This document shows positions 11,801 to 22,042 of a stretch of 64,000 nt of DNA, piece after piece. The notes under the pieces are model-generated. The model did not search any database and was not told the DNA's origin. It saw only the letters and a program-made list of their open reading frames with translations. Origin of the DNA: Iris pallida (Eukaryota > Streptophyta > Magnoliopsida > Asparagales > Iridaceae). Numbering within the stretch: the stretch's first letter is position 1; each line of letters begins with the position of its first letter. Made by a program: the position numbers and the translations under genes. Where the stretch lies: assembly GCA_029216955.1 (NCBI GenBank), contig JANAVB010015600.1, positions 29,348,778 through 29,412,777 on the forward strand. Direction: 5' to 3'.

Positions 11801-12430
11801 CGCTAGCCAAGGGACCAATTTATGCTGCAAAAATATGGCCAAGCTACTGTGTTAATGGGTTTAGGTTCAAGTCAACAACTTGCCCGATCAGAGACAACTT
11901 TGTGGATCTCGATTCCACCAAAAATAGCTGTTTGTGTATCAGATCTTCGAACTACAAAGATGTTGATGCGGGCAACGATTTCTATGGCGTGTTACGGGAG
12001 ATTGTGGAGCTGACATATAGTTATGGAATAGAGCCTACTAAGATTGTGTTATTCAGGTGTGATTGGTTCGATCCGATTGAAGGTCAAGGTTGGAAAGTAG
12101 ACAAGCACGGTCTTGTTGATATAAACTATCGGCGTCGATATCAAGCCTATGAACCATTTGTCCTATCAAGTCAGGCTCAGCTCGTGTACTTCACAAGTTA
12201 TCCTAAACGGGAAACAACAAGGTCGGACTGGTGGGCAGTATGCAAGACCAAAGCTAGAAATACCTTTGAAGTTGACGATATAGCTTATCAACATGATGAA
12301 CTACCTCTTGTAACAAATATTATAGAAGTGGACACGACGGAAGTTTCCTATTACACATCTAATTGTGTAGAAGAAGTAGAATTATCTGAAGAGGAAGATG
12401 CAGATGAAAGTGAAGATGTAGAGGAGGAAG

Positions 12431-12462
<32 letters not shown>

Positions 12463-12504
12463 GATGAGCTAAACGAACTAGATGAATTTTCAGAAGAGGA
12501 TTAA
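8879..12504 (+). pseudogene. TNP2-like CACTA transposase, three exons, three in-frame stops
   Basis: Transposase that would cut and join CACTA ends in the nucleus. Start: the first ATG shortly before the Transpos_assoc-type motif RSWMYNRR, just after a possible acceptor TTTGCAG. Exons 8879-11493, 11574-11673 and 11758-12504 are joined by GT-AG introns of 80 and 84 bp that keep the frame; the model is 1,153 residues. Features in order: the associated domain with CPCVKCH (~residue 53); the Transposase_21 region with LSSDGFTPFG (~342) and HNLDVMHIEKN (~561), which probably hold DDE acidic residues; a DUF4218-like region (~650-830); a DUF4216-like region near 12000-12220; and a Glu-rich tail. Stops lie at 9557 (TAA), 10214 (TAG, at a family Trp) and 10541 (TGA, at a family Trp). 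There are no frameshifts, so decay is recent or slow. The second intron would read through without a shift. Confidence 0.9.
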
Positions 12505-12529
12505 ATCTGTACGTTTGTTTTATAATCAT

Positions 12530-12635
12530 ATTTGACACTTTAGTGACACTTCTATCATATAAATCTGTGACACTTCAGTGACACTTTATTGACACTTTTA
12601 TTGACACTTCAGTGACACTTTTTGACTATGGTATT
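12530..12635. repeat. GACACTT minisatellite between the two CACTA genes
   Basis: The unit TGACACTT(C/T)A(G/T)TGACACTT repeats several times with small variations. It lies just after the TNP2 stop codon and before the second gene, so it is in a 3' untranslated region, an intron or an intergenic spacer. Confidence 0.7.
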
Positions 12636-12708
12636 TTTCAAAAATCTGTGATGTCTATCATATAAATATGTTTTTTTTGTTTTATTGTCATATGTTTTAT
12701 TGTCAGGT

Positions 12709-14754
12709 ATGACTAGACCATCTGGACGACGCGGAGGATTATATATTAGGCAGCCCCGTCAGCCTCGGGCTGGAGATGGAGAGGGCAGTTCCGTACCCTC
12801 ATCCTCATCTCCGAGTACGCCAGTGTACCGTTCTGTTCCCGGTCCATTACCGGGACAGGGCAGTTCTAGCAGGTTGGCGACTCCTCCTTCGTCGTCCAGC
12901 CTTCCTGTTTCCGGTCCATTACCGGGACAGGGCAGTTCTAGCAGGTTGGCGACTCCTCCCTCGTCGTCCAGCCTTCCTGATCCCGCGTCCAGCATCCCTG
13001 ATCTCCCGTCCAGCATTCCTACTGTCGACGGCTCTATGGAGGGAGCCCACGCCGATCATATGGAGGACGACGATCAGACTGATCCTGCCCAGGCAGGAGG
13101 TGAGAGCGACCCTCCATGCGCTCCCCCGGGCGAGACGCGTATGGAGATTTGGACGGACGGGCCTATGAAGTAAGTTAATTAATTATTATATATTTCTCAA
13201 ATGATTATATGTACATATATATTCATGAAAAATTATTATTGTATAGATATCGGCCTTCTGCAGTACAGAGACAGCTGGGGACATTTGTGAGGCAGAACTA
13301 TGGTGGGCCTTGGCTCAACTACTCAGATGCTCCCGCAGATAGGAAGGCCTTTTGGTTCGCCCACTTCAAGGTAAAAAATTTGTTTATTTTTAAATTTTAA
13401 TAATCATTTGTGTATATTATACAACTTTTGTATTTTACTTCTTGTAGAGGACCTATTTCTATCCACCACACCGGGCGGCGAGGATCGAGGGCCAATTTCC
13501 TGCCGTCATAGCCAAGCTCATCCGTGATGCGATCGACGACCAGAAGCGTCGTGATCGCGCCGGACGTCCGATCCAGGGTTGGATTACGCCAGAGCAGTGG
13601 ACTGCGATGAAGGCTAGATTCAGCGAGCGCCAGTACCAGGAGCGGTCTGAGAAGGCCAAGGTGGCGCGGTCGAGCGCCGGTAAGTAGTGTGGCGGCTCCA
13701 TTCCGATGACGGAGCATTTTCGTCGTCTGGTACGTTTCCTATGACGGACATTAATTTATATATAGTTCGATATAATGTTTAATACTAATAATAGATAATA
13801 TATTTTAACAGGTAAAGAAGGGTGAGGACCCGAACATGGTGACCGTCTTCCTGGTCACCCATCGGAGGGCTGGGGACTTCATTGACGAGAGGGCGACGTA
13901 GGCATATGTAAGTTCTATTCAACTAATATTAACCGACTATAATTTAGAAAATAGAAAAATAGATATCAATATAGACTTTAGTAAACACTTACACGTTAGC
14001 AAACATGTTCTAGGCCGAGTTTGTTCGGCTACAGAAGGAGGCGGCTGATGCTGCTGCTGTTGCTAGTGCGCAAGCAGAGGGAGGGGCTGGTACTTCCTCC
14101 CAGCCGCTTGCAGAGCCATCGCCGGACGAGCTCTGGATGACCGCCGTTGGCGGTCTTCAGAAGGGTACGTACTACGGTACGGGATCCTACGACGCACATT
14201 TGGCTTCGGAGTCATCCCGGGCCCCCTCTGTCAGTGCGCAGTCTCCGGCTACGCAGGCATCGTCACGAGCTGAGGATGTTCGTCGTCAGATCGAGGAGCT
14301 GCGTCGCGAGTTGCAGCAGCAGATTTCTGATGCGGTCGAGCGACGATCCGACCCTCCGATCGTCACCGGACGATTTGATGCGGTCGAGCGCAGTATACAA
14401 GTGCTGATGAGTCTGCATCAGGCTGCAACTGCCAACTTGCAGACGCTCACCGAGTCTACGCAGCGCACGGAGCGTAGACAGGTCGAGCTGGACGGATCGC
14501 AGAGGAGCCTTTCTCTCTCAGTCGCTCAGTATACTGAGAAGGTGGTGAGTGCCCTTGCTGCGCATGGTGAGCGACTGCGAGAGCTGGAGCAGGTACGTCC
14601 TCCGGGTCCATCGACGGCGCCGACTCCAGATACTGCACTGCCTCCGGCGCCGACTCCAGACATTGTACTGCCTCCTACTGCCCCTACGGTACAGCTCACC
14701 CAGGAGCAGTATGACTACATTCTATCCCAGTTGCGCGGCAGGGATCCGCAGTGA
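12709..14754 (+). pseudogene. Transposase_24 (TNPA-like) CACTA accessory protein, five exons, two stops
   Basis: Predicted DNA-binding partner of the transposase. Exons 12709-13169, 13247-13370, 13448-13729, 13812-13907 and 14014-14754 join by GT-AG introns in one frame (567 residues). The N-terminal ~150 residues are Pro/Ser/Gly-rich and contain a tandem 24-residue duplication. Exons 2-4 hold the Transposase_24-like domain: GGPWLNYSDAP, IQGWITPEQW, SEKAKVARSSAGK, GGSIPMTEHF and TVFLVTHRRAGDFIDERA. Exon 5 starts with an Ala-rich stretch and has a probable coiled coil (EDVRRQIEELRRELQQQI) followed by a Pro-rich tail ending in QEQYDYILSQLRG. TAG codons interrupt at 13685-13687 and 13899-13901; the second probably replaces CAG. 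The family assignment comes from motif order and from the neighbouring TNP2 gene. Confidence 0.82.
12835..12979 (+). repeat. 72-bp in-frame tandem duplication in exon 1 of the TNPA-like gene
   Basis: CCGGTCCATTACCGGGACAG and the following sequence occur twice in direct tandem, nearly identical. This duplicates 24 residues of the Pro/Ser-rich N-terminal region and keeps the frame. The palindromic core CGGTCCATTACCGG may have promoted slippage. Confidence 0.85.
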
Positions 14755-15028
14755 TTTTATTGGTTTTTTTATGACTTGTATGTATTGGCCCTATGGGCAA
14801 ATTGTTTATTCATACACTGTTGTTTATACACTTGGTGGGAGACTTTTTATCATCTTCCATTTTTATTTGACTCTATTGGATGTTTGTGAGGATGTGTGTC
14901 TTTGATATTTACTTTGCACTGCCTCCTATTTTTATTGTGATATTTACTGTGATATCTGCGACGGGATGACAAATATACCTACGCTGGGTTATAAGCGATG
15001 ATCTGATATACAAAGGAGATGCTGTCGA
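14755..15028. other. CACTA 3' untranslated/spacer sequence
   Basis: T-rich sequence after the TGA of the TNPA-like gene. It is likely 3' untranslated region, and I see no further coding exon. It leads into the long hairpin. Confidence 0.5.
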
Positions 15029-15414
15029 AATTTTAAAAAAATATATTGTGTATTTTTGTTATGATGTGTGTCTGTGTTTACAGTGAATGTGAAATACAGT
15101 GTTCGGAACCATCGACAGTTTCGATTACTGTTGTATGTTTTATCTTGGATAGAAATAGCAACAGTTCAGGGTGCACTTCTGAGAGCTTCATTTTCACGTC
15201 CTTCACTTTCTCGGACGTCGTAAAGGTTCCCGAGAAGGTGAAGGACGTGAAGAGGAAGCTCTGAGAAGTGCACCCTGAACTGTTGCTCTTTCTATCAAAG
15301 ATAAAACATACAACAGTAAGCGAAACTGTCGATGGTTCGAACACTGCACTTCACACACACTGTAAACACAGACACACAGCATAACAAAAATATCAATTAT
15401 ATTTTTTTAAATTT
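15029..15414. repeat. Near-perfect long hairpin inside the CACTA element
   Basis: The arms 15029-15216 and 15230-15414 are reverse complements over about 185 bp with few mismatches, around a short loop (about 13-20 nt). Matching landmarks are TGTGTCTGTGTTTACAGTG against CACTGTAAACACAGACACA, and CAACAGTTCAGGGTGCACTT against AAGTGCACCCTGAACTGTTG. Because of the symmetry, both strands give almost the same open frame (15046-15264 plus and 15078-15344 minus), which is not evidence for a protein. It lies between the TNPA-like gene and the 3' subterminal array and would be transcribed by any long readthrough transcript. It could be a fold-back RNA precursor or an inserted MITE. Confidence 0.9.
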
Positions 15415-15423
15415 TTTTTTATA

Positions 15424-15836
15424 TTAGCGACGTATAGCGACGTTCTGCGACGTACTGCGACGTCACACAGACGTCGCTATACGTCGCTAACTAGCGACGT
15501 TACGTCGCTCGACGTCGCTAATATACGTCGCTACGTTGCCCACGTGGCCACGTGGATGCCATGCCTCGTCATCATTTATAAACTTTTGAAGCGTCGCTAG
15601 TGGTCGCTTTACGTCGCAATGTTGGCGACGTACTTATACGTCGCTCTCTGTCGCTCATTTTGCGACGTCTAGCGACAATGGACGCCGCGTCGCAAATAGC
15701 GACGTTCGGCGACGAAATTACCATCTACGACTTGCCTATAAGCGACGTAGGTTTTTCGTCGCTAAATACGTCGCAAATCATTGTTAGCGACGTACTGCGA
15801 CGTATTTAGCGACGTCTCCTGACGTCGCTAATCTGG
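15424..15836. repeat. 3' subterminal GCGACGT array of the CACTA element
   Basis: Very dense repeats of TAGCGACGT, TGCGACGTA and ACGTCGCTA in both orientations across about 410 bp, longer than the 5' array (about 220 bp). Unequal arrays are usual in this superfamily. A stretch at 15535-15600 (CCCACGTGGCCACGTGG) interrupts it and contains nested CACGTG palindromes. Confidence 0.9.
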
Positions 15837-15869
15837 GTTATTTTAGTAGTGAACTAAAATACATCATAT

Positions 15870-16305
15870 AAATTTTCTAGATTGAACTCTTTTGAAAGGA
15901 TATTAAAGAAAATCAAATTAGCGGTTCTCTTGTTCATATATATAATTATACCCTCTTTAAGTTCCAAATAATTTAGTTTAAAATTATGGAGAAAAAAAAA
16001 GTGCATTTTTTTATCAGATAAATATCCATCACATGATAAATATCCAATAAAAATTAAAAATTAAACTAAATTATGTGTTTGGATATATGTGTGTTAAATG
16101 ATGCGTTTGGATATTTATTAGATGAAAAAAAGGAGCACAATGAAAAAGAAAAGAAGCACAATTAATTTTTTTCCCCATAATGTTAAAGTAAATTATGTAG
16201 AGTTTAAAGAGGATGTATAACTATATATATGAGCAAGAGAAACCATTAATTAATTTGATTTTCTTTGACATTCTTCAAAACAGTTAAATCTATTTTTTAT
16301 TTTAT
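15870..16305. repeat. Foldback MITE-like inverted repeat
   Basis: The arms at about 15885-16010 and 16150-16275 are reverse complements with moderate divergence (AAAATCAAATTAGCGGTTCTC against AAACCATTAATTAATTTGATTTTC; CTCTTTAA against TTAAAGAG). The centre is AT-rich and repeats GATAAATATCCA. No transposase is present. The exact ends and target duplication are unclear. Confidence 0.7.
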
Positions 16306-18084
16306 TTTTTTAGGATTACATTTCCTTATATTCACAATTTTTTTCTTCTTCCAAATGTAGTTGAAAATAAAATAAGAAATAGAGATAGGCAAATAAAATT
16401 CACGTCTTGAAGATGGTATCACCCAAAAGACTTGGGTCATGAAGAACAAATCTTCTAAAATAATTCTTAGAAAATACTCTAAAATAGTTGCACGTATCTA
16501 AATAATAACAAATTGGATAATTTGAATAAGGTTATCATATTTATAATCTAATTAGACTTTGTGTAATGGATTTATTCATTATGCGATGCATTTTAGTGAC
16601 AAATATTCGTCACTAAAAGTCGAATTTCGTCACTAAACAATTTTGAGTACCCAAATCCATCAACGGACAAATCTAGTATCCAAAGTTTAATTAGATCTAA
16701 ATCTGGTCCCGTTATACAGAAATATTCTAATAAAGTTTAAGTGCATGACATCAGAGTTATAATCTGATATATATATTAGCTGAAAATAGTACATGATAAC
16801 TTGGGTAAATAGTAAAACAATAATACTAAATTTACTACCAAATCTTTACAACCTTATTACAAACTATTCTACTTCCTGCTAACATGGTCCCATCTGGCTC
16901 TACCTTTCTCCTTCCCACTCTAATGGAGACCGATTACGTAACAAGTTGTAAAAAAATTATAACCCTTTGGTTTAGTCATAGCTTTACCCATAGTAAAAAC
17001 CTTAGCTTCCAACCCAAACCCCACACATGATGATGAGAGTACAGAGGGTGAGTAGTACTGGAGACAATCAACATAGTTGTTGTGGTGCTGCTGCAAAATA
17101 TGATGATAATGCAAGTCATTCACTGCTCCCATGTGGTCACCCCCATGCATGCACCCCACCCCACCCCACCCCACCCCACCCCACCCCACAGCACTGCAGA
17201 AATTAAAAACTAAAGAAAAGCAGCACTGCTGCTGCTGCTGCTGCTTGATTTTCCTGCACTTCACACCTGCATTGGAGTGTGTGAGGCTCCTCCTCTGCTC
17301 TGCTCCTGCTCCTGAATGCTGATGATGGTGCAGTGGACCTGCTGGGGAGCCTTTTTCTGGGTGTTTTATTATGGTCAGTTCAATGTCCAAGCACTCACTT
17401 CTACAGAGAAACTAAATAAATGTACAGATACTCACTGCAGACATGGTCCTGCATCTTGTCTCCATCCACAGGCAGGCAGCAGGGATCCATCACCCCTTCC
17501 TTGTCATGCTGCATCCATCCCAATCCCATCCTCTTGTACTGCCTACATGTGCATAATATCCCAAATTTTTCCTTCAAAAACATTACAATTTAATAAAATT
17601 GTACTCATAGCACCAAAATTTGTTAAGAAACAAAATGTTCATAGTAGACTAATTAGTGTTTAGACCCTGAATTTTATACTAATTTAGAATTTAAGTTCTG
17701 ATATGTCCAAATGAAAAGTTTTAATTCTGAATATATTTTTATTTCTTTTTCCTATTATACTCCTCCTTCATGTTTGATAATAAAATTTTCATATATAGGT
17801 CATGGAGGATATATAATAGAAAAAAAAGAAAACAAAAAAATAATAATCTAGGACTAAACTCTCCAATTAGATATGTAAGGACTTAAACTCTAAACTGTTA
17901 TAAAATTCAGGGTCTATATGCTAATTAGCCCTTTATAATAAGAAGGCTCTCTTAACGATCCCAATTTTGTGCTAAACAGTCCAAAAAAAAAAATTCTAAT
18001 TTACACAGAAAATAATATTGTTCAAGCAATGTATATAAATTAAGAAAACGATTCTTAGACAAACTTTTAAGAAAATATTTTAAA
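16306..18084. other. Non-coding spacer with microsatellites
   Basis: No recognisable gene. It contains a short GTGACAAATATTCGTCAC palindrome (about 16597), a (CCCCA)n microsatellite at about 17150-17188 and a (CTG)n run at about 17226-17246. The open frames on both strands around 17130-17390 are created by these repeats and by local GC content. Confidence 0.55.
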
Positions 18085-18089
18085 AAAAA

Positions 18090-18598
18090 TTCATGTAAGT
18101 TTTTATATTTTCATAATTTACATATAAAATATATTTTCGATTTGTTCGCAAGGATAAGGACTCACATCTTTCCGTACAGATCTCGTATCGCGACGAGACC
18201 TACGTCGTCGGATCCTCTTTCCGTGCGGACCTCGTATCACGACGAGACCTACGTCGTCGGATCCTCTTTCGTACGGATCTCGTATCGCGACGAGACCTAC
18301 GTCGTTGGATCCGCATCGTCAAATTACTCTACTGAGGATATTTTCAACAAGTTTTTCGAAAATTTTAAGGAACGTCACTCGAGGGACCCGCGGATGCCCA
18401 CTTCAATCGCAAAACCTGTTGAAAATATTTTTACAGGAATAATTTGATGTTGCGGATCCAACGACGTAGGGCTCGTTGCGATATGAGATCCGCACGAAAA
18501 GATGTTAGACCTTACCGTTGCGATCAAATTGAAAACATATTTCATATGTAATTTATAAAAACGTAAAAAAAAACTTATATGAAAATTATAAAATAAAT
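18090..18598. repeat. Inverted-repeat element with tandem repeats in one arm
   Basis: The outer arms match as reverse complements: TTTACATATAAAATATATTTTCGATTTGTTCGCAAGG against a right arm ending GTAATTTATAAAAACG. The inner part also matches (ATCTCGTATCGCGACGAGACC, with ACGTCGT-GGATCC). The left arm holds three ~50-bp tandem copies of the GACGAGACCTACGTCGTCGG unit (18180-18312), where the right arm has one. It looks like a foldback MITE in which one arm expanded. Confidence 0.8.
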
Positions 18599-19316
18599 AA
18601 ATAAATATGCACATAGTTTTGATATCTCAACATCGGAAGTTAATTATCAAGATTGGAATTCGGTGCTCTAGTGCTGGATATCTATCTATCGATTCTTGCT
18701 CAATTCTATGCTACGATGGTCGAGCATACATCGATAATTAACTAATGATTGATCAAGGGATGAGATGTATGTAATCCAACAGTTTTTTATTGACGCGTTT
18801 TAAAAATCAGTATTACTAACTCATGAGTTACCCTAGGGCCTTTTGTTATCATATTTCCCTTTGTTTTCACATATATTCTGACGTGCAGTTGTCATCTTGC
18901 CCTCTGCTTTTTTACCATGTGTTGGGGCCTTCCCCTCCAATGCTGAAAGTGAAAGGAAATGGGGGTGGTGGCATAATGTGGGAGGTGTGTACATGTTCAT
19001 GATGACCCAAAGGGAAAGGTTCATGGGTGCTTTCTCCCTCCCTCTCCTCTTGTGAATGAATGAATGAAAGAAAATGGGCACGCATCTTAAAGATTTGATG
19101 TGGGTGGCTTCCTCCTTTTTTTTTTCCCCTCTTCCTCCCACACCCACTCCTTGTCTTTGTTCTCAAGTGGCCCCTCCAAACCATTCATATGACAACTCAT
19201 TTGCCCATCCTTACTATTCTTCTTGCAAATGAAAAAAAAAAAAAAAAAAAAATCAGCTACCACCTTACCTATAAAATCATCTCTTGGGGGACTCCCTCTT
19301 CCAATGCATTTACCTC
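18599..19316. other. Spacer without recognisable genes
   Basis: AT-rich with a few GC-richer patches (18900-19170). The open frames on the minus strand here match no family I know. A poly-A run lies at 19229-19250. Confidence 0.45.
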
Positions 19317-19733
19317 CAATGTTTTAAAAATCGGACTATACCGATCGGTTGAACCAGTCAATTTGCGAATCATAATATCGATTTTTTTTTCTTTTCAAAA
19401 ATCCAGTCAATCTGATTGACTCGAACAATCAGATCACTGAACCGTCTGATCAAGTTGAATTTTGAATCGATTTGACCCTCACTTTTGACTTTTTTTTTTG
19501 AGTTCACATACAATCAAAGTTAATATATTTGCTTATTGACTAATTCTACTATGACAAACTTACAAAACTTCTATGTAATTGTGTACTATGTAATATATAT
19601 TTAATGTAAGATTGTAAATCTATATAAGTGGTTCAACCAAGATTACTCCATTAGTTGGACCGATTTGATCCAATCCAGTGTCTTAATCGTGGTCTTATTT
19701 GTGTCGATCAACTGTCCGATTTTTAAAACATTG
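19317..19733. mobile_element. MITE with 18-bp perfect terminal inverted repeats
   Basis: CAATGTTTTAAAAATCGG at the left end is the exact reverse complement of CCGATTTTTAAAACATTG at the right end, 417 bp in total. The interior is rich in GAxxGATTTGA motifs and has no coding capacity. The flanks ATTTACCTC and ATTTCAACCTC resemble a degraded ~9-bp target duplication, which would suggest a Mutator-like element; this is tentative. Confidence 0.8.
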
Positions 19734-20844
19734 ATTTCAACCTCTCTGTGATGTGGGCACTTCCAAATTCCAATGTCTTTGCCATGACTTCACTTCCCAT
19801 GGATGGACTGATTAGGTGGATTGGTAGGAGTGGTAGGCTTAAAGGAAAAAAAACACACATAATTAGGAGGGAGGTGTAAATAGATTTGGTGCAACCATAA
19901 CCATCAATCACCTCCCACTTAGTGTACTAATCTTTCCATCTCATATGAAACCATTGTTTAGATGTTGTTGTTGGTCATGCATCTTTCAAGGGATAGGGAT
20001 AACATCATCATCACCCTAATCCACCACAAACTAATGAAAACCCTTAAAAAGACAATGAAGGAGTGCAAGTTGTTGTGACAAAGAGAGATTGGAATGATTT
20101 GTATTTTTTATATATATGGCAATGATCCCTTGAAAGACTCCATTGAAAAATAAAAGTAATATATATCCCAATTCCCAACCATTTCTTTAGTGCAGTTTGG
20201 ATTGTTCCAACATCAAGTGATAATGCCTCACATGTCCTCCTTGGGGGCTTGACTATGACTTAGTAAGTATTTCTTGTAGAGAAGCAAAATGTGACAGCTA
20301 CACAAATGATCTTAAATGACATATTTCTTGTTGAAACATAGTAAAGAAGGGGTCATGAAAATTGTTTGTTCCTCCTAATGTGGCAGGTCAGTCTGGCTTG
20401 AATGATGGGGGAATGAAAGCAGCATGTGAGCTTGAAATTTTTGAAAAAAAAAAAAAAAAAAGAGATCAGACCAGCTAACATGAGAGGAAGATGAGGATGA
20501 ATGAAAGGGTAGCCAAACAATAAAAGAAAGAGCAAGGGGATGGTTCATGGTTGTTGACAACATGGGGCCATGTAATTAGGGATAGTCAAGGCTAAAAATA
20601 TCCAAATCAAACATATCTTGATTGCATCCAAATCAAACATATAATTCTCTTGATTGCAAGTGTAAAGAATACTTGCAAGGTTGGATCTGGTACAACTTTT
20701 TTCATCGCCTTTAGTCGAGAGCATGTATAGTAAGGCACAAGTGGGATCAATTGATTTCACTGGAAAAAAAACTATTTGTTTCTGATACTCTCGTAGTGAC
20801 TCAAGTCCTCTATAAAAAAAAACTTTATTTGTGGATCATCTCAT
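19734..20844. other. Spacer without recognisable genes
   Basis: AT-rich sequence with short A-runs (20443-20461). The dinucleotide-rich open frames on the minus strand have no domain signature, and no repeat structure was seen. Confidence 0.45.
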
Positions 20845-21140
20845 GATAGTGTTATATATATATTGATCGGAATCATGTGACATACAATTTGACAGTAAAA
20901 AAGTATATATATATATATATATATATTGATAGTGTTATATATATATTGATCGGAATCATGTGACATACAATTTGACAGTAAAAAGTATGCAATCTCAGTT
21001 GTACGTTACTTGAAATGAATGATTCAAATTTAAATTCATACCAAATTTACATGCATGAATTGAATCATTCATTTCAAATGACGTGCGACTTAGATTGTCA
21101 GGCGTTGAATTGTATGTGTCATATGATCCTATATATATAT
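20845..21140. repeat. Inverted-repeat MITE with a partly duplicated left arm
   Basis: The ~60-bp block GATAGTGTTATATATATATT…ACAATTTGACAGTAAAA occurs at about 20845-20904 and again at about 20927-20986, separated by (TA)n. The second copy continues into GTACGTTACTTGAAATGAATGATTCAA, which pairs with TTGAATCATTCATTTCAAATGACGTGCGAC on the right (21060-21090) and on to a CATATGA end. A related GTTGAATTGTATGTGCCAT segment occurs at about 22900. Confidence 0.75.
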
Positions 21141-21189
21141 ACACACACACACACTAGTGGATAACCCGTGCCATAATGGCACGGACACG

Positions 21190-21313
21190 AATCCGGCCTT
21201 CTCGACGTAGGCGTGCAGGCACCGGGCCAGCGCCAGGAAGTTCCGGACGGAGACGCGGCCTCAGAATCCGGCCTTCTCGACGTAGGCGTGCAGGCACCGG
21301 GCCAGCGCCAGGG
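21190..21313. repeat. Tandem duplication at the 3' break of the PPR fragment
   Basis: AATCCGGCCTTCTCGACGTA and the ~28 bp after it occur at 21190-21237 and again at 21267-21313, 77 bp apart. The duplication lies exactly where the PPR frame ends, so it probably arose during capture or by later slippage. Confidence 0.85.
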
Positions 21314-21926
21314 ACCCGAGCCCGGCGAAGGCGGACACGGCAAAGACCACGGTGGCGACGTTCGGGACGGCATGGGGCCTCATGGAGGCGAAGACGCGCA
21401 GGGCCGTCGCGGGGCGTCCGAGGACGGTGAGCCCTGAGACGGCGGCGGTCCAGGAGACGACGTCCCTGTGCGGCATTCCGTCGAACACCCGTAGGACATG
21501 GTCAGCGGAGCTGCGTCGGGAGTAGGCGGTGAGTAGGACGGTCTGCACGAAGGGGTCGGACCGAAATCCGATGAGGAGGGCGTGTGCGTGGAGCGACCTG
21601 GTGGCGACGGCAGCGGTGGTGGTGTTGAGCAAGGAAGAGAAGGTGTGGGAGTCGGGAGGGACGCAATGGCAGAGCATTTGGGAGTAGATGGAGAGTGGGT
21701 CGACGGAGATGGCGATGGCGGTGTTGAAGGAGAAATGGTTGGAGTTGGTCATGGTGGAGAAGGGGAAGGCGACGAAGGAAGAGTTGGCGTCGGCGGCGCA
21801 GTGGAGGAGGCTGCTTGCGACGAAGGAGTTGTGGAAGAGGCCGGCGACGACGACGTGGGCGAGGATTGAGCGGAGGCGGCGGAGGGAGAGGCGGTGCAAG
21901 AGGAGCTGGAGGCGGGGGTGCAACAA
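21261..21926 (-). pseudogene. Pentatricopeptide-repeat (PPR) protein gene fragment
   Basis: Plant PPR proteins of this kind bind organellar RNA. The open stretch shows PPR/PLS-type helices: LRSILAHVVVAGL followed by a GLFHNSFVASSLL motif, PLSIYSQMLCHCVPPDSHTFSSLLN, LHAHALLIGFRSDPFVQTVLLTAYS, and VFDGMPHRDVVSWTAAVSGL. It stops after LHAYVEKAGF. Only about four repeats remain of the ten or more usual for the family, and there is no C-terminal E/DYW domain. The stop follows a duplicated segment (21190-21237 repeats 21267-21313), so the truncation is structural. GC content is far above that of the neighbours, as expected for an exon captured from elsewhere. The upstream Tyr-Ile repeats of the open frame come from the (TA)n tract. 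Confidence 0.82.
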
Positions 21927-22037
21927 CCGGTTGCTCCGCACCCAACATGGGACCTCCTCATCTCTTATAGAGAGGGACAATTTAGTCCTTTCATCATCGT
22001 TGAACCAAAGCACATGGGTCGGACCAAAAATCCACTG

Positions 22038-22042
<5 letters not shown>

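Larger units (their letters stand above)
6957..15851 (+). mobile_element. Complete CACTA (En/Spm) DNA transposon, 8,895 bp
   Basis: The left end starts CACTACTAAAATA and the right end is the reverse complement, TATTTTAGTAGTG. The 3-bp duplication AAC occurs at 6954-6956 and 15852-15854, as expected for CACTA insertion. Both ends carry dense arrays of GCGACGT in both orientations, the usual layout of TNPA-type binding sites. Inside are two plus-strand genes: a TNP2-like transposase and a Transposase_24/TNPA-like protein. Both are broken by nonsense codons, so this copy cannot make full-length proteins, but its termini look competent for cross-mobilisation. Confidence 0.96.

Noticed and set aside
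13680..13811. Alternative splice donor GTAAGT at 13680 that would skip the TAG at 13685 in the TNPA-like gene
   Set aside because: Joining it to the acceptor before 13812 shifts the frame and meets a stop within five codons; the conserved GGSIPMTEHF segment would also be lost.
15046..15344. Two long open frames on opposite strands encoding nearly the same Ser/Thr-rich peptide
   Set aside because: They are the two arms of the hairpin at 15029-15414 read from both strands; symmetry explains the similarity, and no domain is present.
16920..17390. Minus-strand open frame of 156 codons and its plus-strand partner near 17131
   Set aside because: Much of it is (CCCCA)n and (CTG)n repeat; no domain, no splice context and no related sequence recognised.
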